From a bacterium (GTDB taxonomy: Bacteria > Patescibacteriota > Saccharimonadia > Saccharimonadales > Saccharimonadaceae): a stretch of 34,238 nt of DNA. Below, piece by piece: positions 8,373 through 16,859 of the stretch. A model generated the notes under the pieces. The model ran no database searches. It was not told where the DNA came from and saw nothing but the letters and a program-made list of their open reading frames with translations. How positions within the stretch are numbered: position 1 is the stretch's first letter; each line of letters starts with the position of its first letter. A program made the translations under genes and the position numbers. The stretch is from assembly GCA_027451105.1 (NCBI GenBank), contig DAIDKB010000019.1, forward strand, positions 1 to 34,238, given 5' to 3'.

Positions 8373-9891
8373 TTGATTTTATGATTTCAGATTCAAACTG
8401 GCTTGGTTTTGAGTAGCTATGATTTTTAGCGTCATAATGATGCAGCGTGATGATGGCCGCTACTGACCAGGCCTGCACCTCTTGCGGCGGCTGCTCGATG
8501 CGGTTTGATTTGTTGTTGATACTATCCCATACGTCGACGACACGCTGATTAAGATAGGCCCTAGGTGAGTCGTCGCCACGGACAAATTCAGGAAACATTT
8601 TTGTTTGATGGATTACTTTCTCAAGACGCTGGCTTAATTCATTGGCAAGTAGGTGATAGTTATGCCGATGGAGCCCCTGGACAATAAAGTAGGTATCCCA
8701 CAGCCAAATACTCCCATTATGATAGGCGCCGGGTCGGTAACGTATCTCATTTGTAGCTAATGTGCGAACGCCGTTGCCGCCTAGCATTTCTGGTGAAAAA
8801 AGCTGCCTAATAATAGCTTCGCGCATCTCGACAAGCGCAGTATCATTACCTTCTAGTAGGCGAGAATGGAGTAAGTGGCCCATATTAGAAGTGCGAATTT
8901 TTAGTTGTCGTAAATTACCATTATCATCGCGGTCGGTGCCGATGACAAAGTAGCCACCTTTATCATCAGTCCAAAATACATCCAGGATAGTCTGTTTTAA
9001 TTCGTTGGCGCGCTGTCTTAACGCATTCGCTTCGCTACTCTTACCTAGCGCATCATCGTATATTTCAGCAGCATCAAGTAGGGCATCATAGACCACTCTT
9101 TGCACCTCGATTGACGCAACGCCCTTATCATGATTGGCGATTGTACCGTCACTATGAAAATATGAATCCCATGAATCCTTCCACGCCTGATTCAATATAC
9201 CACCGGGTAGTGGCGTTTTAAATTCTAGTAAGTGCTGCGGATTCTTGTCCATACGGTTAATAATCCAACCTACGGCGTCTATCAGGGCATCGGCAATTTG
9301 ACGTTCTTGGCCGTCTTTGTCGGTAAAGTGACTCGATAAAAATCCAAAACCTTCTTCTGTTTGCTGGCAATAGGCAACTAATGTGCGTATAAATTCAGGG
9401 GTAGCATCAACCGATCCATAGTATGGCCAGCCCCAACCGAATTCTTTACTAAGTTGTTTTGCTATCGGGTCATCGGGATTGCGAATCTCGTGCGGTATTC
9501 GACCGGGCTCTTCTTCGCGCGCCAAGTTATAGCTTGTACCTTGAAGCTTGGCTAGTGCAATAATTGTTTTGCGGGTTAGTTGAGGATAGAATGCCAAAAG
9601 ATCAATAGCAACACGCAAGGCATCGCGACCAAATAGGGCCTCATATCGGTGTAGGTGGCTGGATGTTTCTGTGTCGCTCTCAAGTGCCAATGAGGCTAGT
9701 GGTGGATTCCATGTCTGCAAACTCTTACTGATCTCAACTCGTGCGAGTCGGTACAGTTCGCTCAGGCTTGATGGCGTGTGTTGAGTTGCAGCCTTTTTGA
9801 CATATTCAATGTTAGTAACTCGTTCACCGGTAAAAATATAGGGCAAAAGATCTGCTGGAATGTCAATTGAATTGCCGCTTGCTGGTTCCAT
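8344..9891 (-). CDS. Six-hairpin glycoside hydrolase, amylo-1,6-glucosidase-like
   Basis: A 515-residue (alpha/alpha)6-barrel hydrolase related to the glycogen-debranching (amylo-alpha-1,6-glucosidase) and GH63-type enzymes. Recognisable segments in order are FGRDALRVAIDLLAF (about 88-102), EEPGRIPHEIR (about 125-135), WPYYGSVDATPEF (about 154-166), QAWKDSWDS (about 232-240) and YHNGSIWLWDT (about 399-409). These match the sugar-pocket motifs of that superfamily. No signal peptide is seen. The minus-strand TATACT box ends 6 bases before the ATG, so it is probably leaderless. It is divergent from the GT4 gene and convergent with the trehalase. The family is fairly sure; the precise substrate (glycogen branch, trehalose-like or other alpha-glucan) is not. 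Confidence 0.78.
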   Translation of the reverse strand: MEPASGNSIDIPADLLPYIFTGERVTNIEYVKKAATQHTPSSLSELYRLARVEISKSLQTWNPPLASLALESDTETSSHLHRYEALFGRDALRVAIDLLAFYPQLTRKTIIALAKLQGTSYNLAREEEPGRIPHEIRNPDDPIAKQLSKEFGWGWPYYGSVDATPEFIRTLVAYCQQTEEGFGFLSSHFTDKDGQERQIADALIDAVGWIINRMDKNPQHLLEFKTPLPGGILNQAWKDSWDSYFHSDGTIANHDKGVASIEVQRVVYDALLDAAEIYDDALGKSSEANALRQRANELKQTILDVFWTDDKGGYFVIGTDRDDNGNLRQLKIRTSNMGHLLHSRLLEGNDTALVEMREAIIRQLFSPEMLGGNGVRTLATNEIRYRPGAYHNGSIWLWDTYFIVQGLHRHNYHLLANELSQRLEKVIHQTKMFPEFVRGDDSPRAYLNQRVVDVWDSINNKSNRIEQPPQEVQAWSVAAIITLHHYDAKNHSYSKPSQFESEIIKSIKASDDDLH

Positions 9892-9951
9892 ATAGACAGT
9901 ATAGCATTGTGCAAATTAGCTTAAGGCTGTCACCGAGAGTATAATAGGGTC

Positions 9952-11139
9952 ATGTCGAAACTACGCGTTGCAATAATCGCTCCGCCTTGGTTGCACATTC
10001 CTCCTACCGGATACGGCGGCATAGAAGCTGTGCTTGATGGTCTTATTACAGGGTTAGTGAATAAATCGGTCGACGTTGAGCTCTTTACGGTGCGCGGCAC
10101 TAAGCGCTATCGCGGCGTCAAGCAGCACGTTCTTTATAGCGAAGAACAATACAAGGATATTCACCGCCCGATGTATGAGTCGCTGCCAATCTTGGCGGCT
10201 CACATGCAGTTTGCCCTCAACTATATTAAAAATGATGGTAAGTTTGACATTATCCATGATCATAATGGTTTTTTAGGTCCGCAGCTACTTGACTGGGCAA
10301 CGCTCGATCCGTCGATGCCGCCAGCTGTCCACACGCTACATGGCCCACCATTTAGTAATCAGGTGATGCTTAACCAGGGTCTGCCTGATAATCGATTATT
10401 CTGGGAACAGCTCGGTCAGTCTAAGCGGTCATTTATTATTGGTATTTCAGATACATTGATGGCGCCAGCACCCGAAAACCTCAAGCCGATGATTTTGCCG
10501 GCGGTATATAATGCGGTCGACGTTAACCACTTTATTTTTAAAAAGCAGAAAAATAACTATTTCATTACTTTGGCGCGATTTTCGCCAGAAAAGGCGCAGC
10601 ATGTTGCCGCTGAACTGTGTCAAAAATTAGGCTATCGTTTAAGGATGGCTGGAACGGTCGCTGGTATCGCTACGAATCGCAGGTTAATTCTTGAGCTAGC
10701 TAACCCACTTAGCAATTATCGTAATACGACCGATTTTCGTTATTATAGTGATAAAATATTGCCACTTGTGATTCGTAGCCCACGCATTACCTATGTTGGT
10801 AATATCGAGGGTCGACGCAAGTTAAACTTTATTGCACACGCCAAGGCTTTACTTTTTCCAATTGATTGGGAAGAGCCGTTTGGTATGGCAGTTATCGAGG
10901 CCCTGGCCAGTGGTACGCCAGTCGTCGCTATGAATCGTGGGGCCATGCCCGAGATTATTCAACATGGTTATAATGGCTTTTTGGCAAATTCCGTCGAAGA
11001 GTTTGAAGAGTATATGCAGCGGGTTGATGAGATTAATCCTGAAGATTGTCGTCAGTCAGTGATTGATAAATTTTCAGCTGACATTATGGCGCAGAATTAC
11101 ATTGAGCGTTACCAAGAAGCCATTCGTCGGTCTAATTAA
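9952..11139 (+). CDS. GT4-family glycosyltransferase
   Basis: GT-B fold retaining glycosyltransferase, 395 residues. The N-terminal lobe starts with IAPPWLHIPPTGYGGIEAVLDGL, with the glycine-rich acceptor loop Y-G-G-I-E. The C-terminal donor lobe carries the E-x7-E motif in EEPFGMAVIEALASGTPVVA (about 304-322), and a G-A-M-P-E-I-I motif follows. This is the classic GT4 donor-binding pattern. The TATAAT box 6 bases before the ATG indicates a leaderless transcript. It overlaps the convergent rarA gene by 4 bases. The acceptor cannot be told from sequence; context suggests alpha-glucan or trehalose-type metabolism, but a cell-envelope glycan is equally possible. Confidence 0.85.
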   Translation: MSKLRVAIIAPPWLHIPPTGYGGIEAVLDGLITGLVNKSVDVELFTVRGTKRYRGVKQHVLYSEEQYKDIHRPMYESLPILAAHMQFALNYIKNDGKFDIIHDHNGFLGPQLLDWATLDPSMPPAVHTLHGPPFSNQVMLNQGLPDNRLFWEQLGQSKRSFIIGISDTLMAPAPENLKPMILPAVYNAVDVNHFIFKKQKNNYFITLARFSPEKAQHVAAELCQKLGYRLRMAGTVAGIATNRRLILELANPLSNYRNTTDFRYYSDKILPLVIRSPRITYVGNIEGRRKLNFIAHAKALLFPIDWEEPFGMAVIEALASGTPVVAMNRGAMPEIIQHGYNGFLANSVEEFEEYMQRVDEINPEDCRQSVIDKFSADIMAQNYIERYQEAIRRSN

Positions 11140-12308
11140 AAGATTTTTTCGTTGCTAATTTCGTCTGGCAAAAAGCCCTTACCGGGTTTATAGTCGGCTT
11201 CCCATTTGTAATCTTTGCCATAGCCAATGTCTTTCATAAGTTTAGTCGGGGCGTTGCGCAGGTGGAGCGGTACCGGCGAATCGGGGTATTGCTTTGCCAG
11301 CGCCTGGGCGCGATGCATGGCGTCGGTCGTTTGACGTGACTTTTGACTTTTAGCTAGGGCAGTTGCGACATGAAACAAAATATAACTTGATTCGGGCATA
11401 CCGACTCGTTCGACGGCTTGAAAGGCGTTTAAGGCTAATCCCAAGGCGCCGTTGCCAGCCAGGCCAATGTCTTCACTGGCAAAAATCACCATGCGGCGGG
11501 CGATGAATTTGGCATCTTCGCCAGCATCAATCATGCGTGCTAGGTAATAAAGTGTCGCATCAACATTGCTGCCACGCATGCTTTTGATAAAAGCGCTAAT
11601 GACGTTGTAATGCATTTCACCTTTTTTGTCGTAGCCGGGTACGCGTTTTTGAGCTGCGACTTTGACGACTTCCGGTGTAACTTTTTGCTCCATGCTAAGC
11701 GCTAATTCCAGGTTGCCAAGCGCCACCCGGGCATCGCCACCGGATAATTCAGCCAAATAATCAAGCGCGGCTTGGTTAACGCGTTTGGTGGCTTTTTCAA
11801 TCTTAAGCGCATGTTTAAGGATAGTTATAATCTCGCCTTTTTGCAGTGGCTCTAGTACCAAAACGCGACTGCGTGACAACAGCGGGTTGATAATTTCAAA
11901 ACTTGGGTTTTCGGTCGTGGCTCCAATTAGAGTAATTAAACCGGACTCGACGTGTGGCAAAAAGGCATCTTGCTGGGCTTTATTAAAGCGGTGAATCTCA
12001 TCAACAAACAAAATCGTCCGTAGCTGCAGGTTCCAGTTTTGGCGGGCATGTTCGATAACTTTTTCGACGTCTTTTTTACCACTCGTAACGGCTGATAGCT
12101 CGATAAATTCGGCCTGAACTTCATCAGCAATAATCCGCGCCAAGGTGGTCTTGCCGCTGCCCGGCGGTCCCCAAAGTATCAGGCTAACTGGCTCTTTATT
12201 CTTAACGATTTGACGCAAAATCTCGCCATCACCCAACAAATGGGTCTGGCCAATAACATCGTCTAATGTCGTTGGGCGCATGCGCTCCGCCAAGGGGATT
12301 CGTTGCAT
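11136..12308 (-). CDS. rarA: Replication-associated recombination protein A (RarA/MgsA)
   Basis: AAA+ ATPase acting at stalled replication forks, related to the clamp-loader. It is 390 residues, slightly shorter than most homologues (about 420-450). Walker A is GPPGSGKT at 47-54, Walker B is FVDEIHRFN near 100-108, and sensor 1 lies in [10 protein letters not shown]. The C-terminal tetramerisation domain contains the typical [14 protein letters not shown] segment and S-E-D-I-G-L-A. On the minus strand TATAAT is followed by AGAGCT and then ATG, so the mRNA is probably leaderless. It is divergent from ddl. Confidence 0.95.
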   Translation of the reverse strand: MQRIPLAERMRPTTLDDVIGQTHLLGDGEILRQIVKNKEPVSLILWGPPGSGKTTLARIIADEVQAEFIELSAVTSGKKDVEKVIEHARQNWNLQLRTILFVDEIHRFNKAQQDAFLPHVESGLITLIGATTENPSFEIINPLLSRSRVLVLEPLQKGEIITILKHALKIEKATKRVNQAALDYLAELSGGDARVALGNLELALSMEQKVTPEVVKVAAQKRVPGYDKKGEMHYNVISAFIKSMRGSNVDATLYYLARMIDAGEDAKFIARRMVIFASEDIGLAGNGALGLALNAFQAVERVGMPESSYILFHVATALAKSQKSRQTTDAMHRAQALAKQYPDSPVPLHLRNAPTKLMKDIGYGKDYKWEADYKPGKGFLPDEISNEKIF

Positions 12309-12342
12309 AGCTCTATTATACCCTGTATGCTAGACCTACAAT

Positions 12343-13362
12343 ATGAATCGAAAAACCATACTACTAGTATTCGGTGGTGAGTCATCCGAACACGAGGTGT
12401 CCGTGTTATCGGCGCGCAACGTTTACGCCGCAATTGATAACGATAAATTTGAAGTTATTTTGGCCTATATCGATAAATCTGGTGTTTGGTGGCTAATCGA
12501 CAATATCGTTGAAGATATCGTAACTGATACAGCGCAGCAGCTTGTGCCAGCACTAGGTTCCGGCGAATTTAGGACGACACCTGACAATAAATCGATTAAA
12601 CCAGACGTTATTTTACCGATCTTGCATGGTAAAAATGGCGAGGATGGCAGTATTCAGGGCTTGGCGCAGCTGTTGCATATTCCGATTGTCGGTTGCGATA
12701 TGACATCCAGCAGCATTTGCATGGATAAGTTGGCTACTAAAGAAATTCTTGAGTCACATGGTATTGCGGTTTCGCCATATGAATCACACCGCTCAGGTGC
12801 ACCGCTGCCTGATTTTCAGACTGTTACTCAGCATCTGGGTAGTCCGATTTTTGTTAAGCCGTCACGAGCTGGTAGCTCGGTTGGCGTCAGTAAGGTTCGT
12901 AACCAGCAAGAATTTATCGATGCTTTAGCTGAGGCGCATCGTCACGATGAGGTCGTTCTAATCGAAAAGGGAATTAGCGGCCGTGAACTGGAAGTCGCAA
13001 TGCTGGGCAATCCACCCGATCATCAGGCTAGTGCTGTCGGCGAAATTATACCAGGTGATGATTTTTACAGCTATGATGCCAAATACGCCAGTTCGTCTAG
13101 CTCGCAGTCATTGGTACCGGCACCACTTGATGACAATACTGCTTTGATGGTTCGAAACGCGGCGGCAAATGTCTATGAATTATTAGGCTGTAGCGGTATG
13201 TCTAGAGTCGACTTTTTCTTAGCCGATGACGGTATTCTTTATGTCAACGAAGTTAATACGATACCTGGCTTTACTAATATCAGTATGTATCCTAAATTAT
13301 GGCAGGCGAACGGTTTGGCTTATGGTCAACTGATTGAACGCTTAATTTCCTTGGCCCAGTAG
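12343..13362 (+). CDS. ddl: D-alanine--D-alanine ligase
   Basis: ATP-grasp ligase making the D-Ala-D-Ala dipeptide for peptidoglycan; 339 residues, normal for the family. The N-terminus VFGGESSEHEVSVLSA is the family signature. Further motifs are LHGKNGEDGSIQG (about 95-107), FVKPSRAGSSVGVSKV (about 169-184), and the metal- and D-Ala-binding end EVNTIPGFTNISMYPKL. A TATGCT box at 12326-12331 lies 11 bases before the ATG. Its presence indicates that the cell builds its own peptidoglycan. Confidence 0.95.
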   Translation: MNRKTILLVFGGESSEHEVSVLSARNVYAAIDNDKFEVILAYIDKSGVWWLIDNIVEDIVTDTAQQLVPALGSGEFRTTPDNKSIKPDVILPILHGKNGEDGSIQGLAQLLHIPIVGCDMTSSSICMDKLATKEILESHGIAVSPYESHRSGAPLPDFQTVTQHLGSPIFVKPSRAGSSVGVSKVRNQQEFIDALAEAHRHDEVVLIEKGISGRELEVAMLGNPPDHQASAVGEIIPGDDFYSYDAKYASSSSSQSLVPAPLDDNTALMVRNAAANVYELLGCSGMSRVDFFLADDGILYVNEVNTIPGFTNISMYPKLWQANGLAYGQLIERLISLAQ

Positions 13363-13397
13363 TGCTACAATAGAAGTACAAACAAAGGAGGCGCATT

Positions 13398-14138
13398 GTG
13401 CTGTACTACTTACTTATCATCGTTATTATCTATATATTGGGCGGACTGAAGGTCGTTAACCAGTACGAGCGTGGCGTCGTTTTGACGCTGGGTAAGTTTA
13501 CTGGTATGCGTCAGCCAGGTCTGCAGATTATTGTGCCAATTTTTCAGCGTATGATTCGCGTCGATATTCGTACCAATACGATTGATATTCCAAAACAAGA
13601 GGTGATTACCAAGGATAACGTGACGGTTAATGTTGACGCGGTTGTCTATTTTAAGGTTAAGGATTCTGAAAAGGCTGTTTTTGAAGTTGCAAACTATATT
13701 TACGCCAGCAGCCAGTTTGCTCAGGCGGCACTACGCGATGTGACCGGTAACGTCGAGCTTGACTCGCTACTTGGCAAGCGCGAAGAGGTCAGTGCTCAGA
13801 TTAAAGAGATTGTCGATGTTCAGACTGAAAAGTGGGGAATTGACGTTGAAAGCGTGAAGATTCAGAATATTGAGTTACCACAAGATATGAAACGAGCCAT
13901 GGCCAAGCAAGCAGAGGCCGAGCGTGAGCGCCGAGCCGTCATTATCACTGCTGAGGGCGAAAAGGCCGCTGCGACCGCTGTGGCGGCTGCAGCGGGCATA
14001 TTATCGAAGGCAACCGGTGGTATTAGTATCCGTACGCTTCAAACTTTAGAGAAGATTGCGGTTGAACCTAGCCAGAAGACGCTATTTGTCTTGCCAGCCG
14101 AGCTGACCGAAACTGTCAGCAAAATGCTAAACAAGTAA
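13398..14138 (+). CDS. SPFH-domain slipin (stomatin-like membrane protein)
   Basis: Membrane-organising protein of the prohibitin/stomatin class, 246 residues. One N-terminal membrane segment (about 2-16) is followed by the SPFH domain, with the slipin hallmark V-N-Q-Y-E-R-G-V-V and a G-x-x-x-x-x-x-P-G-L motif. An Ala/Glu-rich coiled coil (about 165-205) contains the typical K-Q-A-E-A-E-R-E-R-R-A-x-I segment. The GTG start is set by an AGGAGG sequence at 13385-13390 with 7 bases of spacing. Slipins are usually paired with an NfeD protease, but no nfeD gene is adjacent here. Confidence 0.92.
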   Translation: MLYYLLIIVIIYILGGLKVVNQYERGVVLTLGKFTGMRQPGLQIIVPIFQRMIRVDIRTNTIDIPKQEVITKDNVTVNVDAVVYFKVKDSEKAVFEVANYIYASSQFAQAALRDVTGNVELDSLLGKREEVSAQIKEIVDVQTEKWGIDVESVKIQNIELPQDMKRAMAKQAEAERERRAVIITAEGEKAAATAVAAAAGILSKATGGISIRTLQTLEKIAVEPSQKTLFVLPAELTETVSKMLNK

Positions 14139-14202
14139 ACGGCTTGTTGAATTGGTGCAACTCTAGTAAAATAATAGGGCTATAAACAGTGGTGCGTCCA
14201 AT

Positions 14203-14280
14203 GTGGCTCTTCAGCTCGTTGACCCGGAGGGTCACGAGTAAAAAGTGTAGAGCAGAGGCGCCGATGTAACTATATGTGCA
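14203..14280 (+). pseudogene. Degenerate tRNA-Phe-like sequence with hairpin D-loop
   Basis: The stretch starts GGCTCTTCAGCTC and resumes GTAGAGCAGAGGC, matching the 5' half of the tRNA-Phe gene 109 bases downstream, including the shared bases AATGT before it. In place of the D-loop there is a perfect hairpin (CTCG-TTGACCC / GGGTCA-CGAG, about 14215-14239). The anticodon side is replaced by an unrelated weak stem and no T-arm or acceptor 3' strand follows. I read it as a broken duplicate of tRNA-Phe; a functional structured RNA is possible. Confidence 0.5.
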
Positions 14281-14311
14281 TCACCCGTTGTATAATAGCG
14301 ATAACCAATGT

Positions 14312-14387
14312 GGCTCTTTAGCTCAGTTGGTAGAGCAGAGGCCTGAAGAGCCTTGTGTCCCCAGTTCAAGTCTGGGAGGAGCCACCA
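14312..14387 (+). tRNA. tRNA-Phe(GAA)
   Basis: Class I tRNA of 76 bases with acceptor GGCTCTT/AGGAGCC, D-arm GCTCAGTTGGTAGAGC, anticodon arm GAGGC-CTGAAGA-GCCTT (anticodon GAA), T-arm CCCAG-TTCAAGT-CTGGG and encoded CCA. A TATAAT box lies at 14291-14296. Confidence 0.95.
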
Positions 14388-14575
14388 AATAAAAAATCTA
14401 ATCCATCGTGATTGGATTTTTTATTTGGACCGCTTTTTCTCAGGCTTGAATTGGGGACTTTTGTGAAACAAAATCGTCCCCAGTGCATGAAGCGACGGGC
14501 GGTAAAGATTAGCTTGCTTATCTTTACAACCGAGCGGATATAGGGAGCAAAGCGACCGCCTGATGGGAGGAGCCA
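14373..14575 (+). mobile_element. Miniature element flanked by duplicated tRNA-Phe 3' end
   Basis: TGGGAGGAGCCA, the tRNA-Phe 3' end at 14373-14384, recurs exactly at 14564-14575, 191 bases downstream. The DNA between holds the tRNA terminator and a structured stretch: GTAAAGAT-TAGCTTGCTT-ATCTTTAC, and a longer-range GGGCGGT/ACCGCC pairing. It has no coding potential. Size and layout match the 179-base element behind tRNA-Leu, although the interior sequences differ. A 12-base repeat is short, so chance or a simple scar remains possible. Confidence 0.42.
14387..14428 (+). terminator. Terminator after tRNA-Phe
   Basis: Long symmetric stem starting at the CCA end: AAATAAAAAATC and AATCCA arms pair with TGATTGGATTTTTTATTT. 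It would work on both strands. Confidence 0.8.
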
Positions 14576-14581
14576 TAGCTC

Positions 14582-14610
14582 TTGCAATTTACCCCGTTAT
14601 TCCCTATAAT
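14582..14610 (+). promoter_or_regulatory. Promoter of tRNA-Gly
   Basis: TTGCAA (14582-14587) and TATAAT (14605-14610) with a 17-base spacer, 12 bases before the tRNA. It shows that the tRNA stays transcribed after island insertion. Confidence 0.8.
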
Positions 14611-14622
14611 TTTTCCAGGTAC

Positions 14623-14699
14623 GCGGGTGTAGCTCAGTTGTTTAGAGCGCTTCCTTGCCAAGGAAGAGGTCGAGAGTTAGAGTCTCTTCACCCGCACCA
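14623..14699 (+). tRNA. tRNA-Gly(GCC), integration target of the island
   Basis: Class I tRNA of 77 bases with acceptor GCGGGTG/CACCCGC, D-arm GCTCAGTTGTTTAGAGC, anticodon arm CTTCC-TTGCCAA-GGAAG (anticodon GCC), T-arm GAGAG-TTAGAGT-CTCTT and encoded CCA. Its 3' part (14677 onward) is the left copy of the island's 24-base direct repeat, so insertion leaves an intact tRNA. Confidence 0.95.
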
Positions 14700-14700
14700 A
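14677..14700 (+). repeat. Left attachment core (attL) in tRNA-Gly
   Basis: 24 bases from the T-loop to one base beyond CCA, identical to 30403-30426. It also encodes, on the minus strand, the last seven residues and stop codon of the recombinase. Confidence 0.85.
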
Positions 14701-16392
14701 CAAGGATTGATCAAGTATTGGTCGATCTTTTTTTATCTTGAATAACTCATTTATCCCTGTTAAATCCCAAAAATTATTCGGTCCGTCGCTGGTTACAGAA
14801 GCAATTTCATCATAGGTTGGCGTTGTGTCAAAAATTACCCCGAAAAAGTCAGCTCTTTTAACTGGATCAATCTGTTGCATGATCAGTTGATCAATGTGTT
14901 GGAGAAAGTATTTGGCGTATTTCTTAACGACGTCAAAACTGATTGGTTGCTCAGCGTTTTTGCGCTCCTTTTCGCTAATGAGTTCTTCGATTTGTTGTTC
15001 GATTTTCATGAGGTCCTCCTCCATATACTTAATGACTGTTTGGCTGCTCAAAAGCTTTATCTTATCGACCGTAGCTAAAGCCTGAGCTCTCAGTGTGGTT
15101 AAGCGTGTTTCAATTGCAGCCTCGTCTTTACCGTCGTCCTTATGCCGCGTCTGCCAGACGGTCTCAAGAGCCTGCATGATGTCTTCAATATGGTCGTCGG
15201 CAAACGTGACATGGTTAACGAGGTTTTCAACGGCATCTTCAAGTTTTGCTTTGGGAACACGGAAATGATGACCGCGTTTGTTGCAGTGATAGCCAGGGTA
15301 ATACTGGTAACGGCCTTTAGCGGCACTGCCGAAAAACGGACGTTTGCAGATAGGGCAAGTAACGGCCTTACGATACGGGTATTCTGCACTATGCGATCCT
15401 TTGCGAAGTTGGAACTCAGGAGTATCACGTTTAGTGATTGTCACGACGCCATCTTGTTCGTCTAGCGTCAGTTTGCCATGGTTAGCGGCGTTAAAGGCAG
15501 CGAAGGTGATTAAACCTTCGAACTGCGCTTTAACTGGCTGATCTTCAGTCCACTTCTCGTGTATAACGCCGGCATAGATAGGATTAGCAATATAGAGCCA
15601 GAATCGCTTTAAACTAAGCTTGTTATTACCCATACGGGCAGTTATCTGGGTTTTGTCAGTATTAGCGCGTCGGTTATAGGTACGTGATACATACCCGAGC
15701 CTATTTATCTCATCAACGATTTGCTGATCACTTAAATTGCCCTGGATACGTAGCTCAAACATCTTCTCAATAAAGTATGCTTCTTCCGGAAGACGAACGA
15801 GCACGAGGCGTTTGCCGTTACTCGTCTCGACGCGACGGCTTGAGTAGCCAAATGGGGCACCCCGCATCCAGTAACCCATACGGGTGTATCGAACTTCAGC
15901 ACCGATCATGCGACTCATGATGTCACGTAACTCATCTTTGGCACGTTCGGCTTCTAGGAATTCCATCTTTTGACTTGGCGAGTATTCGCTCCAGCGATAT
16001 TTTACCCTTAAGTGCTCCAGCGTATTCACTTTTTGCTGACTGATTACGCCGTAGATATCAACGAGCTTCACACCGTACTTCTCGAGTTGCATTTTTAATT
16101 GGTCATAGGGCGTAGCACCACCTCTTGTAAAGCGGTCAATCGATTTAATAATGAACAGCTGAACATCATTCTTCGGGTCTTTGCAGTAGTTGATAGCTTG
16201 CTGCATTGGCTGGTTATCTTTAGAAGCGGATTCGAGAAATACAAATGTTTCTTTGAGGTTGATATTGTGTAGCTTTGCAAAGCTGGCAATTTGTTCTTTC
16301 TGTGCCTCGGGCGAATCTCCATCCGTACCTTGACGCACGGATGAAACGCGAATAGCAGCTACCGCATTTTCAGGTACTACGTAATCTAGCAT
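14677..16392 (-). CDS. Large serine recombinase (site-specific integrase)
   Basis: 571 residues. The N-terminal resolvase domain has the catalytic pattern R15-V-S17-S, with later S-I-D-R-F-T-R-G-G. A recombinase domain follows (about 180-300, with P-F-G-Y and P-I-Y-A-G-V). The zinc ribbon C-P-I-C ... Y-H-C lies near 340-375, and a C-terminal coiled coil (about 395-475) is typical of large serine integrases. The ATG is placed by GGAG 7 bases upstream and overlaps the upstream 63-residue gene by 23 bases, so the two are translationally linked. The stop codon lies inside tRNA-Gly: the last residues VRVKRL are encoded by the attachment core. Serine integrases rarely use tRNA genes, which are the usual targets of tyrosine integrases. 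Confidence 0.93.
   Translation of the reverse strand: MLDYVVPENAVAAIRVSSVRQGTDGDSPEAQKEQIASFAKLHNINLKETFVFLESASKDNQPMQQAINYCKDPKNDVQLFIIKSIDRFTRGGATPYDQLKMQLEKYGVKLVDIYGVISQQKVNTLEHLRVKYRWSEYSPSQKMEFLEAERAKDELRDIMSRMIGAEVRYTRMGYWMRGAPFGYSSRRVETSNGKRLVLVRLPEEAYFIEKMFELRIQGNLSDQQIVDEINRLGYVSRTYNRRANTDKTQITARMGNNKLSLKRFWLYIANPIYAGVIHEKWTEDQPVKAQFEGLITFAAFNAANHGKLTLDEQDGVVTITKRDTPEFQLRKGSHSAEYPYRKAVTCPICKRPFFGSAAKGRYQYYPGYHCNKRGHHFRVPKAKLEDAVENLVNHVTFADDHIEDIMQALETVWQTRHKDDGKDEAAIETRLTTLRAQALATVDKIKLLSSQTVIKYMEEDLMKIEQQIEELISEKERKNAEQPISFDVVKKYAKYFLQHIDQLIMQQIDPVKRADFFGVIFDTTPTYDEIASVTSDGPNNFWDLTGINELFKIKKDRPILDQSLLVRVKRL
14705..14735 (+). terminator. Terminator after tRNA-Gly, inside the recombinase gene
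   Basis: GATTGATC-AAGTATT-GGTCGATC with G-U pairs and a run of seven T. It is supplied by the island and lies within the antisense recombinase coding end. Confidence 0.65.
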
Positions 16393-16561
16393 CGCCTTGC
16401 TCCACTACTTGCCTTAATAATTTACCACCAGTTTGCTGGTCTTCAATAATACGATCAATGATAAGATTGGCGAGAACGAAAAGCTTCTCTTCGGTAGGTA
16501 AGGAGGTATACATCGGCACTTCTGCCGAGTTTTTGTTCTTTGAGCCTTTTGTTCGTGCCAT
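16370..16561 (-). CDS. Small basic protein preceding the recombinase
   Basis: 63 residues with an N-terminus MARTKGSKNKN rich in Lys/Arg, like a DNA-binding tail, followed by a mostly helical acidic region (EEKLFVLANLIIDRIIEDQQTGGKLLRQVVEQ). I recognise no named family. It is the first gene of the recombinase operon and overlaps it by 23 bases. By position it could be a recombination directionality factor or an accessory or regulatory protein; this is inference only. The start ATG at 16559-16561 lies downstream of the twin palindromes. Confidence 0.65.
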   Translation of the reverse strand: MARTKGSKNKNSAEVPMYTSLPTEEKLFVLANLIIDRIIEDQQTGGKLLRQVVEQGDARLRST

Positions 16562-16580
16562 GTATTACTACCCCTGTTAT

Positions 16581-16598
16581 CTATACGTCTGCGTATAG
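16581..16598 (+). promoter_or_regulatory. Operator palindrome 1 of the recombinase promoter
   Basis: CTATACG-TCTG-CGTATAG, perfect 7-base arms around a 4-base centre. It lies just downstream of the recombinase -10 region on the minus strand. Confidence 0.7.
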
Positions 16599-16602
16599 TA
16601 TA

Positions 16603-16620
16603 CTATACACGCTTGTATAG
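16603..16620 (+). promoter_or_regulatory. Operator palindrome 2, filling the -35/-10 spacer
   Basis: CTATACA-CGCT-TGTATAG, the same architecture as palindrome 1 and centred 22 bases away, two helical turns. On the minus strand it occupies exactly the 18 bases between TTGTAA (-35) and TATACT (-10), so a bound dimer would block RNA polymerase. The cognate regulator is unknown; the divergent 16860 gene or the 63-residue protein are candidates. Confidence 0.7.
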
Positions 16621-16859
16621 TTACAAGGGGTAATCTTACTATTTTAGGGCTAAGACTGTGGATAACTGCCCTATTCTCATTGTGTTTAAGATTGTCCCCA
16701 TGGGCGGTGACACTTTACTAGTATTCTTAAGGTGATATAGTGAATATATCGTATCCTGTACCTATTAAATAAACGGAGTAGGTGGGGATAGGCATAATAG
16801 TACATTGCTCAACTACCAAAACCACAAAACTACACAACAACCATAGCGACACTACTCAT

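Noticed and set aside
14875-15465. Plus-strand ORFs opposite the recombinase
   Set aside because: They are mirror frames of a clear serine recombinase and have no ribosome sites or recognisable domains.
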